Positions 43,261 through 50,606 of a stretch of DNA of 64,000 nt are shown in pieces. Under the pieces are notes generated by a model. It saw only the letters and a list, made by a program, of their open reading frames with translations, ran no database searches and was not told where the DNA came from. The DNA comes from Pseudomonas sivasensis (GTDB lineage Bacteria; Pseudomonadota; Gammaproteobacteria; Pseudomonadales; Pseudomonadaceae): positions 62,001 through 126,000 of the forward strand of contig NZ_JAAOWU010000004.1 in assembly GCF_013778505.1 (NCBI RefSeq), in the 5' to 3' direction. A program made the position numbers and the translations under genes. Numbering within the stretch: position 1 is the stretch's first letter; each line of letters begins with the position of its first letter.

Positions 43261-45429
43261 GTGCTTTCCCGTCTGTTTGCCCTGCCCTGCTACCTGCTGA
43301 TCGCCCTGTTCACCCTGCTGCCGCTGACTTCTGCCCAAGCAGTCGGTTTGCCCGGCCTGCTCGGCAGCACTAACAAGTCCCAGCCCCAGGCAGAAGTGCC
43401 CCTCGGCCAATCGCTGGACGAGGTGATCAAGACCCTGGAAAACGACCAGCAGCGCACCCAACTGCTGAGCGATCTGAAAAAACTCCGCGCCGCCACACAA
43501 AAAGCCCAGCCGGCCGCCGAACAGGGCGTGCTTGGGCTGATCGGCAGCACGCTGTCGACCCTGGAGCAACAGTTCTCCGGCAACGACAGCCCGCTGGGGC
43601 GTTGGTCCGATGAGATCGACCAGGCCAAGGACGAACTCGACGCTTTGATGCTGCCGGCCAACGAATGGCTGCCAATCATTTTTGGCTTTGCCCTTATTCT
43701 CGCGGTGTGGAGCCTGCTGGCCTACGTGCTGATATGGCTCAGCCACCGCGTCCGCGAACGGTTCGGTCTGCCTGAAGAACTGCCGCAACACCCGCGCACC
43801 TGGGACATGGTGCGCTTTGCCCTGCGCAAACTGGGCCCGTGGCTGATCGCGCTGGTGATCACCGTGTACATGAGCTACGCACTGCCCTCTTCCCTGGGTA
43901 AATCCCTGGCGATGGTGTTGGCTTACGCGCTGGTGGTCGGTACCTGTTTCTCAGCCATCTGCGTGATCGCGTTCTCTTTGCTCGACGGCCCGCACCGCCA
44001 TCGTGCGCTGTATATCCTGCGGCACCAGGCCTTTCGTCCGCTGTGGTGGATCGGCAGCTTTGCCGCTTTTGGTGAAGCCCTGAGCGACCCACGCCTGGTA
44101 ACCGCGCTCGGCCAACACCTGTCTCACACCGCCGCAACCGTCGCCAATGTGATGGCGGCGTTGTCCACCGGCGTGTTTATCCTGCGGTTTCGCCGCCCGA
44201 TCGCCCACCTGATACGCAACCAACCGCTGTCGCGCCGCCTCACCCGTCGCGCCCTCAGCGACACCCTCTCGATCATCGGTTCGTTCTGGTACCTCCCGGC
44301 CTTGCTGTTGGTGGGCATTTCGCTGTTTGCCACGTTCGTCTCTGCCGGCGACACCAGCACCGCCCTGCGCCAATCGCTGCTGTGCACGGTGTTGCTGGTG
44401 TTGTGCATGGTCATCAACGGTCTGGTACGCCGCCATGCTCTCAAGCCGCAACGCGGGCACAAGCGCCATGCGCTGTACTCCGAGCGCCTGAAAAGCTTCA
44501 TCTACACCCTGGCCCACCTGGCGGTATGGCTGGTGTTTATCGAGCTGGGCCTGCGGGTCTGGGGCCTGTCGCTGATTGGCTTTGCCGAAGGCGAGGGGCA
44601 TGAAATCGCGGTCAAACTGTTCGGCCTAGCCGGTACGCTGCTGTTCGCCTGGCTGATCTGGATCCTCAGCGACACGGCGATCCACCACGCCCTCACCCGC
44701 TCGCGCAAAGGCCTGGCCAATGCGCGGGCGCAGACCATGATGCCGTTGATCCGCAACGTGCTGTTCGTGACGATCTTCATCATTGCCGCCATCGTCGCCC
44801 TGGCGAATATGGGCATGAACGTCACACCGCTGCTGGCGGGTGCCGGTGTGATCGGCCTGGCCATCGGTTTTGGTGCGCAGTCGCTGGTGGCGGACTTGAT
44901 CACCGGCCTGTTCATCATCATCGAAGATTCCCTGGCGATTGATGACTACGTGGATGTAGGCGGCCACCTCGGCACCGTCGAGGGCCTGACCATCCGCACC
45001 GTGCGCCTGCGCGACATCGACGGGATTGTGCACACCATTCCGTTCAGCGAGATCAAGAGCATCAAGAACTACTCGCGAGAGTTCGGCTACGCGATCTTCC
45101 GGGTGGCAATTCCGTACAACATGGACATTGATAACGCGATCAAGCTGATCCGTGATGTCGGCCAGAAAATGCGCAATGACCCGCTGCAGCGCCGCAATAT
45201 CTGGTCCCCGCTGGAGATCCAGGGGGTGGAAAGCTTTGAGTCAGGCAGCGCGATCCTGCGCGCCCGGTTCAAGACGGCGCCGATCAAGCAATGGGAAGTG
45301 TCACGGGCGTTCAACCTGTCGCTGAAACGGCATCTGGACGAGGCCGGGTTGGATTTGGCCACACCTCGATTGAGTGTGCAGGTGGTGACGGGAGCTTCGG
45401 GTGGGCTGGAGAAAGAGAAGGACGCTTGA
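43261..45429 (+). CDS. Large MscS-type mechanosensitive channel (YbiO-like)
   Basis: A 722-residue inner-membrane protein with a signal peptide (MLSRLFALPCYLLIALFTLLPLTSAQA), a periplasmic helical region to about residue 130, about ten membrane helices, and a C-terminal MscS core. The core is recognisable from LLAGAGVIGLAIGFGAQSLV (pore helix) and DVGGHLGTVEGLTIRTVRLR. The architecture fits the larger MscS paralogues such as YbiO, which release solutes on osmotic down-shock. The start is GTG 43261. Confidence 0.88.
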   Translation: MLSRLFALPCYLLIALFTLLPLTSAQAVGLPGLLGSTNKSQPQAEVPLGQSLDEVIKTLENDQQRTQLLSDLKKLRAATQKAQPAAEQGVLGLIGSTLSTLEQQFSGNDSPLGRWSDEIDQAKDELDALMLPANEWLPIIFGFALILAVWSLLAYVLIWLSHRVRERFGLPEELPQHPRTWDMVRFALRKLGPWLIALVITVYMSYALPSSLGKSLAMVLAYALVVGTCFSAICVIAFSLLDGPHRHRALYILRHQAFRPLWWIGSFAAFGEALSDPRLVTALGQHLSHTAATVANVMAALSTGVFILRFRRPIAHLIRNQPLSRRLTRRALSDTLSIIGSFWYLPALLLVGISLFATFVSAGDTSTALRQSLLCTVLLVLCMVINGLVRRHALKPQRGHKRHALYSERLKSFIYTLAHLAVWLVFIELGLRVWGLSLIGFAEGEGHEIAVKLFGLAGTLLFAWLIWILSDTAIHHALTRSRKGLANARAQTMMPLIRNVLFVTIFIIAAIVALANMGMNVTPLLAGAGVIGLAIGFGAQSLVADLITGLFIIIEDSLAIDDYVDVGGHLGTVEGLTIRTVRLRDIDGIVHTIPFSEIKSIKNYSREFGYAIFRVAIPYNMDIDNAIKLIRDVGQKMRNDPLQRRNIWSPLEIQGVESFESGSAILRARFKTAPIKQWEVSRAFNLSLKRHLDEAGLDLATPRLSVQVVTGASGGLEKEKDA

Positions 45430-45464
45430 AGTCGCCGCACCCACCTTTGCCGAGCGGCTTGTTA

Positions 45465-45593
45465 TGGTGAGCGGGCTTGCCGTGCGCTGGAGCGCGAAGC
45501 GGTCCTGAACGGGTGGAATGCGGTGTATCTGATACAACTCAGTGGCTGGAGTGGGGCTGCTTTGCAGCCCAGCGCGGGGCAAGCCCGCTCACC
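45465..45593. repeat. Second-family inverted repeat, copy B
   Basis: TGGTGAGCGGGCTTGCCGTGCGCTGGAGCGCGAAGCG faces GCTTTGCAGCCCAGCGCGGGGCAAGCCCGCTCACC, the same family as 31501-31632. Located between the convergent MscS and mbtH-like genes. A third partial GCCCGCTTGCCAC half follows at 45601. Confidence 0.85.
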
Positions 45594-45665
45594 GCACCAG
45601 GCCCGCTTGCCACAATACGCGCGCTCACCCCATAGAGCCTGACTACCTGACACAAACCGCCATGT

Positions 45666-45887
45666 TTAAACGAGCGCTGCTCCATCCATCTTCTGGCGCA
45701 AGCTCAACGGGCGCATATCAGTCCAGGTTTCTTCGATGTAGGCCAGGCACTCTTTCTTCATGCCGCTCTTGCCCACGGTGCGCCAGCCTTCCGGCACGAC
45801 CTTATAGTCGGGCCAGATGGAATACTGTTCTTCATGGTTGACCACTACCTGAAACAGGATGTCGTCGCGGTCAAATACTGAGGTCAT
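45666..45887 (-). CDS. MbtH-like NRPS chaperone (pyoverdine locus)
   Basis: A 73-residue MbtH-family protein, which binds and activates NRPS adenylation domains. All conserved positions are present: [10 protein letters not shown] (Trp 25), PEGW (Trp 35) and WTDMRPLSL (Trp 55). ATG 45887 gives [20 protein letters not shown]. It follows pvdH by 81 bases on the same strand and has its own PvdS-type box. Its partner is probably the pyoverdine NRPS, including PvdL in this window. Confidence 0.95.
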   Translation of the reverse strand: MTSVFDRDDILFQVVVNHEEQYSIWPDYKVVPEGWRTVGKSGMKKECLAYIEETWTDMRPLSLRQKMDGAALV

Positions 45888-45947
45888 TGCTGTTCTCCAT
45901 CGCAAAAAGCTGGCTGCGCACCACGCGCAGCACTGATATCTGTAGAA

Positions 45948-45971
45948 ACGTACCAAGCCATCGAAAAATTA
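45948..45971 (-). promoter_or_regulatory. PvdS (iron-starvation) box for mbtH-like gene
   Basis: Read leftward, TAATT (45967-45971), 16 bases, CGT (45948-45950). It differs by one base from TAAAT-N16-CGT. The first block includes the pvdH stop codon TAA. Confidence 0.6.
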
Positions 45972-47381
45972 GAGGCTGTCCACGGCGGCGGCCAGGGCAC
46001 GCCCGAAGATCTCGGCCACACGGTCGACTTCAGCGGCGGTGATCACCAGCGGCGGCAGGAAGCGCACCACGCTGCCATGGCGACCACCCAGTTCCAGGAT
46101 CAGCCCGCGCTTGAGGCACTCGCGCTGTACCAGCGGCGCCAATTGGCGGTGCACCGGAGGGTGGCCCTGGGTATCGAGGGTGCCGTCCGGGTCGACCAGT
46201 TCCACACCGAGCATCAGCCCGCGACCTCGAATATCCCCCAACTGCGGGAAGTCGCGTTGCAGGATGCGCAAGTGTTCGCCGAGGCGCTCGCCCATAACTG
46301 TCGCGTGGCCGGGCAGGTCGTGTTCCTTGAGGTAGCGCATCACCGCCGAACCCGCCGCCATAGCCATTTGATTGCCACGGAACGTGCCGGCATGGGCGCC
46401 CGGCAGCCAGGTGTCGAGCCAGTCGCGGTACACCACCACCGCCAACGGCAAGCTGCCGCCGATGGCCTTGGACATCACCACCACATCCGGAATGATGCCC
46501 GCGTGTTCGAAGGCGAACATCTTGCCGGTGCGGCCAAAACCGCTCTGGATTTCGTCGACAATCAACGCCACACCCGCCTGCTCGGTGATGCGTCGCAGGC
46601 CGCGCAGCCAGTCGAGGTCGGCCGGGATTACGCCGCCTTCACCCTGCACCACTTCAACAATCACCGCCGCCGGCAGCAACACGCCAGCTTCCGGGTCGTT
46701 AAGCAGGTTTTCCAGGTAGTGCAGGTTGACCCGCACACCTTGCGCACCGCCCAGACCAAACGGGCAGCGGTAATCGTAGGGATACGGCAGGAACTGCACG
46801 CCATTGCCAAGCAACGCCCCCAAGGGCTTCTTCGGCCCCAGGCTGCCCATCAGGCTCAAAGCGCCTTGGCTCATGCCGTGATAACCGCCCTGGAACGACA
46901 GCACGGTGCTGCGCCCGGTGGCGGTACGGACCAGTTTCAGCGCGGCTTCCACCGCATCAGTGCCAGTGGGCCCGCAAAACTGGATCTTGGCTTCCCGCGC
47001 CAACTCGGCCGGCAACAGACCGAACAAGTCCTGCACGAATTGATCCTTGACCGGCGTAGTCAGGTCGAGGGTGTGCAACGGCAGCTCATCACTCAGCACT
47101 TGCTGGATAGCGTCGATCACCACCGGGTGGTTATGCCCCAGCGCCAGGGTGCCGGCCCCGGCCAGGCAGTCGATGAACTGGCGGCCTTCCACGTCTTCCA
47201 CGTAGATGCCCTTGGCACGTTTGAGCGCCAAAGGGATACGCCGCGGATAACTGCGCGCATTGGATTCCTGCTGGCGCTGACGGGCCAGCAGCGGTGTTTC
47301 GTCGAACTGGTAGAGCGTTTCCACAGGCGCCGGGCTGACATGCACTGGGGCGCTTTCGATACGGCTGGTAGCGACAGACAT
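45969..47381 (-). CDS. pvdH: Diaminobutyrate-2-oxoglutarate transaminase
   Basis: A 470-residue class III PLP aminotransferase that makes L-2,4-diaminobutyrate (Dab) from aspartate semialdehyde for the pyoverdine peptide. Signatures are LAGAGTLALGHNHP, CGPTGTDAVEAALKLVRTAT, LIVDEIQSGFGRTGKMFAFE, and the PLP lysine in VMSKAIGGSLPLAVV. ATG 47381 (MSVATSRIESAPVHV) matches known PvdH starts; the extension to 47417 has no ribosome site. Upstream lies a perfect PvdS box. It is clustered with mbtH and pvdL, whose last module uses Dab. Confidence 0.97.
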   Translation of the reverse strand: MSVATSRIESAPVHVSPAPVETLYQFDETPLLARQRQQESNARSYPRRIPLALKRAKGIYVEDVEGRQFIDCLAGAGTLALGHNHPVVIDAIQQVLSDELPLHTLDLTTPVKDQFVQDLFGLLPAELAREAKIQFCGPTGTDAVEAALKLVRTATGRSTVLSFQGGYHGMSQGALSLMGSLGPKKPLGALLGNGVQFLPYPYDYRCPFGLGGAQGVRVNLHYLENLLNDPEAGVLLPAAVIVEVVQGEGGVIPADLDWLRGLRRITEQAGVALIVDEIQSGFGRTGKMFAFEHAGIIPDVVVMSKAIGGSLPLAVVVYRDWLDTWLPGAHAGTFRGNQMAMAAGSAVMRYLKEHDLPGHATVMGERLGEHLRILQRDFPQLGDIRGRGLMLGVELVDPDGTLDTQGHPPVHRQLAPLVQRECLKRGLILELGGRHGSVVRFLPPLVITAAEVDRVAEIFGRALAAAVDSL

Positions 47382-47475
47382 CTCTCTATCCCTCAATACG
47401 CTGATGATGGTGACCAAACTGCCAATCCGTTGGCGTCTGGCCCAAGGGCATGCGCACGGATTTCCTGTTCTGGAA

Positions 47476-47499
47476 ACGCATCAGCGGCTGAGGGATTTA
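47476..47499 (-). promoter_or_regulatory. PvdS (iron-starvation) box for pvdH
   Basis: Read leftward, TAAAT (47495-47499), exactly 16 bases, CGT (47476-47478), the consensus for the pyoverdine ECF sigma factor PvdS. It lies about 95 bases before the pvdH start. Confidence 0.85.
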
Positions 47500-47542
47500 G
47501 GGCTGGTGATCGTTAACTGATGCCGTTGAACGGTGCTCTGCG

Positions 47543-48310
47543 TCAAAGTCCTCGGTATTTCTCATTCAAGGCATACAGGATCGCGCACGTCTCGGCATCC
47601 AATACGCCACGATAATCCCCCGGCCGAAAGTGCATCTGAAACGCCCGCGTGCGCTGCTCAAACGCCTGTCGATTCTGCGCCGGTTTATACCCATATCGCT
47701 GAAACGCACGCTCCACTTCCACTTCCGGCGGCAGCCCTACACAAAATCGGCGTTGATACATCGTCCGCGCCGCCTCATCGAACCAGGCACCTACACCGGC
47801 GTCGTACAAGCACCGCCAAGGCAGTCGAGGCCCTGGATCACTCTTGCGCCAATAGGCCACGTCCGAATGCCCGAGAATGTCGGTCGGGCCGATCTGCGGG
47901 TAGCGTCCGAGGATGTCGCGCACCAATGCACTCAACACTTCAATCTGTTCGTGCGAGTACTCAGGAAAGGTAAAGACACCCGCATCGTCCCGTGCCAGGT
48001 TGACGATCTCGATGCCAATGGAGCGGCTATTGAGGTTGTCCCACCCTGCCCATTGGCTCGCACCGGCATGCCACGCAGACTTGGTTTCATCCACCAGGCG
48101 AAACGCGCGCAGTTCGTCATACCCGGCAGCGCGGTAACCAGGCTCATCCGGGTCGGGCAAAAGATAGTGAGCGCTGACCCCCTCCTGCGTCAGCGTCTGC
48201 AAGGAGGATGTGAAGGGAGCTGCGGTGTAATGCAGGATCAACTGCCGCACGGTTTCACCGTTGCGTTCATTGAAGCCTTTGGCAGGAAAAGTGGTATCGA
48301 TGACTAACAT
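47543..48310 (-). CDS. ampDh3: N-acetylmuramyl-L-alanine amidase, AmpDh3 type
   Basis: A 255-residue zinc amidase of the AmpD/AmiD group cleaving the MurNAc-L-Ala bond of peptidoglycan. LILHYTAAPFTSSLQTLT, SAHYLLP, SAWHAGASQWAGWDNLNSRS, IGIEIVNLARDDAGVFTFP, GHSDVAYWRKSDPGPRLPW and the C-terminal RAFQMHFRPGDYRGVLDAET track P. aeruginosa AmpDh3 closely. There is no signal peptide. In P. aeruginosa AmpDh3 has been reported as a type VI effector with a neighbouring immunity gene; no such gene is seen here. It lies upstream of pvdH on the same strand, but the PvdS box between them makes a shared transcript unnecessary. Confidence 0.9.
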   Translation of the reverse strand: MLVIDTTFPAKGFNERNGETVRQLILHYTAAPFTSSLQTLTQEGVSAHYLLPDPDEPGYRAAGYDELRAFRLVDETKSAWHAGASQWAGWDNLNSRSIGIEIVNLARDDAGVFTFPEYSHEQIEVLSALVRDILGRYPQIGPTDILGHSDVAYWRKSDPGPRLPWRCLYDAGVGAWFDEAARTMYQRRFCVGLPPEVEVERAFQRYGYKPAQNRQAFEQRTRAFQMHFRPGDYRGVLDAETCAILYALNEKYRGL

Positions 48311-48360
48311 AAGAACTGTCCTTTTCAGTACAGGCCGAGTCCTTCGGCCCGTTCAAGTGC

Positions 48361-48408
48361 AAAAAAATTACCGCCATCCTGAAGCGCTGAACTTCAAGAG
48401 GGCGGTAA
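48361..48408 (-). terminator. Rho-independent terminator after the sensor kinase
   Basis: Read leftward, TTACCGCC (48401-48408) pairs with GGCGGTAA (48368-48375) through an imperfect inner stem and is followed by seven T residues. Confidence 0.85.
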
Positions 48409-48430
48409 CTATTTGGCAGATGAAAAAAGA

Positions 48431-49753
48431 TCAGCGCCGTAACGGCATACCCAGCTCGACGCGCAGGCCATCCGCCTGGCTGTCGAACGTCAACGAGCAG
48501 GAACAGCGCTGCACAATCGCTTGCACGATTGCCAAGCCCAGGCCGCAGCCTTCGCTGTTGCCATTACGCCAGAAGCGTTGGGTCAAGTACTGCAGGTCTT
48601 CGCTGGAAATCTGCTTGCCGTGGTCACGCACGCGAAACACCACGTTGCCTGCCTGGGTGAACAGACTGAGTTCCACGCGAGTGTCCGCCGGGGTGTGGCG
48701 CAAGGCGTTGTCCAGCAGGTTGCGCAGGGCCGCAACCGCCAGGCCAACGGGCATTTCCACCGGAGCGTTGGAAAGGTTGTCCGGCAGGATCAGGTCGATG
48801 CGTGAGTTATCGCCAGCATTGGCATCCTGGATCGCCAGCCGTGCGACGTCTTCGGCGCTGGACTGCACGCCATCGTCAAACGACAGGCTGCCTTCCACTC
48901 GCGCCAGCAACAGCAATTGTTCCAGGGTGCGATGCAGGCGGTCGGCGCCCTCCTCAGCGTGGGCCAGGGACTGGTCGCGGGCCGCACCTTCGGTCATGCG
49001 CGCCACTTGCAGGTGGGTCTTGATCGCCGTCAGCGGGCTGCGCAGTTCGTGGGCCGCGTCGCCAGTGAGGCGACGTTCGCGCTCAATGGTCTTGGCGATA
49101 CGCTGCAACAGTTGGTTCTGGGTGTCGAGCAGCGGTTTGAGTTCGCTGGGCAGCGGGTGGATCTGAAGGGGTTCGAGAGAGTCCGCACTGCGCCGCATCA
49201 GCGCATCGCGCATACGGTTGAGCGGCAGCAGGCTCTGGCCGATGCCCAACCACAGCAGGCACAGGCAACCGAGCATGGCCACGCCCACCGGCACCGATGC
49301 CGCCAGCAGGATCGACATATTCAACGCCTCGCGCTCCACCTGGCGGTCGGCGGTGGTGATCAGCAGATCGCCACGGGACAGGGTAAAGCTGCGCCAGCCC
49401 ACGCCGTCGATCTCTTGGTCGCGAAAACCGCTGCGTTGGGACTCCAGGCCCTGATCCGGCGTGGTGTGGCTTCGCGCGAGGATTTCCCCGCGCAAGGAGC
49501 TGACCTGGCAGGCCATGCCGCCCGGCACATGCAGTTGCTCGGCACTGAAATGCGCGCCGCCGCTGACACTGGCCAGGCCCGGCATCTGCTCGGTCAGCCC
49601 CGCCACCATGCGCGCCGACGCCACCAGGCGCTGGTCGAGAGAGAACATCATCTGGTTGCGCAGGTCGTTGAGCATCCAGGCCGCTGCCAGGGCCCAGATC
49701 AACACGAATGCGGCGCCGAGCTTGAACGTCAGGCGCAGGCGCAGGCTCTTCAC
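48431..49753 (-). CDS. dsbS: Sensor histidine kinase, DsbS-like
   Basis: A 440-residue kinase with an N-terminal membrane helix (LTFKLGAAFVLIWALAAAWML), a periplasmic sensor of about 125 residues, a second helix (ILLAASVPVGVAMLGCLCLLWL), a HisKA domain with AAHELRSPLTAIKTHLQVAR (phospho-His), and HATPase blocks (NLLDNALRH, RDHGKQI, GCGLGLAIV). It overlaps the regulator gene by 4 bases. The position beside dsbD-tlpA-dsbG matches P. aeruginosa PA2476-PA2480, where the pair is known as DsbRS and is described as copper(I)-responsive; the symbol rests on that synteny. Confidence 0.7.
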   Translation of the reverse strand: MKSLRLRLTFKLGAAFVLIWALAAAWMLNDLRNQMMFSLDQRLVASARMVAGLTEQMPGLASVSGGAHFSAEQLHVPGGMACQVSSLRGEILARSHTTPDQGLESQRSGFRDQEIDGVGWRSFTLSRGDLLITTADRQVEREALNMSILLAASVPVGVAMLGCLCLLWLGIGQSLLPLNRMRDALMRRSADSLEPLQIHPLPSELKPLLDTQNQLLQRIAKTIERERRLTGDAAHELRSPLTAIKTHLQVARMTEGAARDQSLAHAEEGADRLHRTLEQLLLLARVEGSLSFDDGVQSSAEDVARLAIQDANAGDNSRIDLILPDNLSNAPVEMPVGLAVAALRNLLDNALRHTPADTRVELSLFTQAGNVVFRVRDHGKQISSEDLQYLTQRFWRNGNSEGCGLGLAIVQAIVQRCSCSLTFDSQADGLRVELGMPLRR

Positions 49754-50430
49754 GAAACGTTCTCTCCATCATCCGCCGGGCCCAGGCGATAGCCCAGACC
49801 ACGCACGGTCTCGACAATGCCATTGCCCAATTTGCGCCGCAGGTGGTGGATATGCACGTTGAGTGCGTTGCTTTCCAGCTCATCGTTAAAGCCGTAGACG
49901 CTGTCCTTGAGCTGCTCACTGGACAGCACACGGCCCTTGTTGTGCAGCAGGGCCTGCAACAGCGCCTGCTCACGCCGGGACAAATCCACCGGCTGGCCAC
50001 CCAACAGGGTTTCACGGCTGCTGGGGTCATAGGTCAACCGGCCGTGTTCGATCAAGTTGACGCTGCGCCCTGCCATCCGGCGCAGCAGGGTTTGCAGGCG
50101 GGCGGCTAATTCGCGCAAGTCGAAGGGTTTGAGCAGGTAGTCATCGGCGCCGGCTTGCAGGCCGTCGACGCGGTTGGTCACCGAGTCCCGCGCGGTGAGG
50201 ATCAGCACCGGAATCTCCAGGCCCTGGCTGCGCAGTTGCTGCAACAGCTTGAGGCCGTCTTCGTCGGGCAGGCCGAGGTCGAGCACCATGATGTCGAAAG
50301 TCGCCGCTTTGAGCATCGCCCGAGCAGCCGCAGCCGTAGCCACGCGCTCGACGGTAAAACCCTGGGCGGTGAGGCCGGCCACGATGCCGCTGGCGATCAG
50401 TTCGTCGTCTTCACAGACCAGTACGTGCAT
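49750..50430 (-). CDS. dsbR: OmpR-family response regulator, DsbR-like
   Basis: A 226-residue regulator. The receiver domain (1-115) has the acidic pocket CEDDE, the phospho-Asp in MVLDLGLPDEDG (about residue 52) and Lys in LLKPFD. The winged-helix OmpR domain follows, with RREQALLQALLHNKGRVLS, SNALNVHIHHLRRKL and TVRGLGYRL. It diverges from dsbD over a 176-base gap containing TTAATC direct repeats 11 bases apart, the expected binding pattern. The gene symbol follows the P. aeruginosa dsb cluster and is not proven here. Confidence 0.75.
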   Translation of the reverse strand: MHVLVCEDDELIASGIVAGLTAQGFTVERVATAAAARAMLKAATFDIMVLDLGLPDEDGLKLLQQLRSQGLEIPVLILTARDSVTNRVDGLQAGADDYLLKPFDLRELAARLQTLLRRMAGRSVNLIEHGRLTYDPSSRETLLGGQPVDLSRREQALLQALLHNKGRVLSSEQLKDSVYGFNDELESNALNVHIHHLRRKLGNGIVETVRGLGYRLGPADDGENVS

Positions 50431-50457
50431 GGTGAACCCTTCATAAAAGATGGGGGT

Positions 50458-50490
50458 GATTAAAGGTGCAGCGGATTAAGCGCAGATTAT
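50458..50490. promoter_or_regulatory. GATTAA repeats upstream of dsbR
   Basis: GATTAA at 50458-50463 and 50474-50479, and GATTAT at 50485-50490; the last two are 11 bases apart. On the other strand these read TTAATC, the core of the repeats in front of dsbD. Confidence 0.5.
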
Positions 50491-50540
50491 GCCGTGAAAA
50501 GAGGCAAGCTCAGATAATCCCTACACTTTAGAATAGCCCC

Positions 50541-50560
50541 GGTTAATCATCGGTTAATCA
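50541..50560 (+). promoter_or_regulatory. Tandem GGTTAATCA repeats upstream of dsbD
   Basis: GGTTAATCA at 50541-50549 and again at 50552-50560, an 11-base period. Such head-to-tail repeats on one helix face are typical OmpR-family binding sites. They lie 47-66 bases before the dsbD start. Confidence 0.65.
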
Positions 50561-50606
50561 ACGCCACACATTGTGTGCCTCACTTGTATCGGACTAAGGC
50601 TTGACC

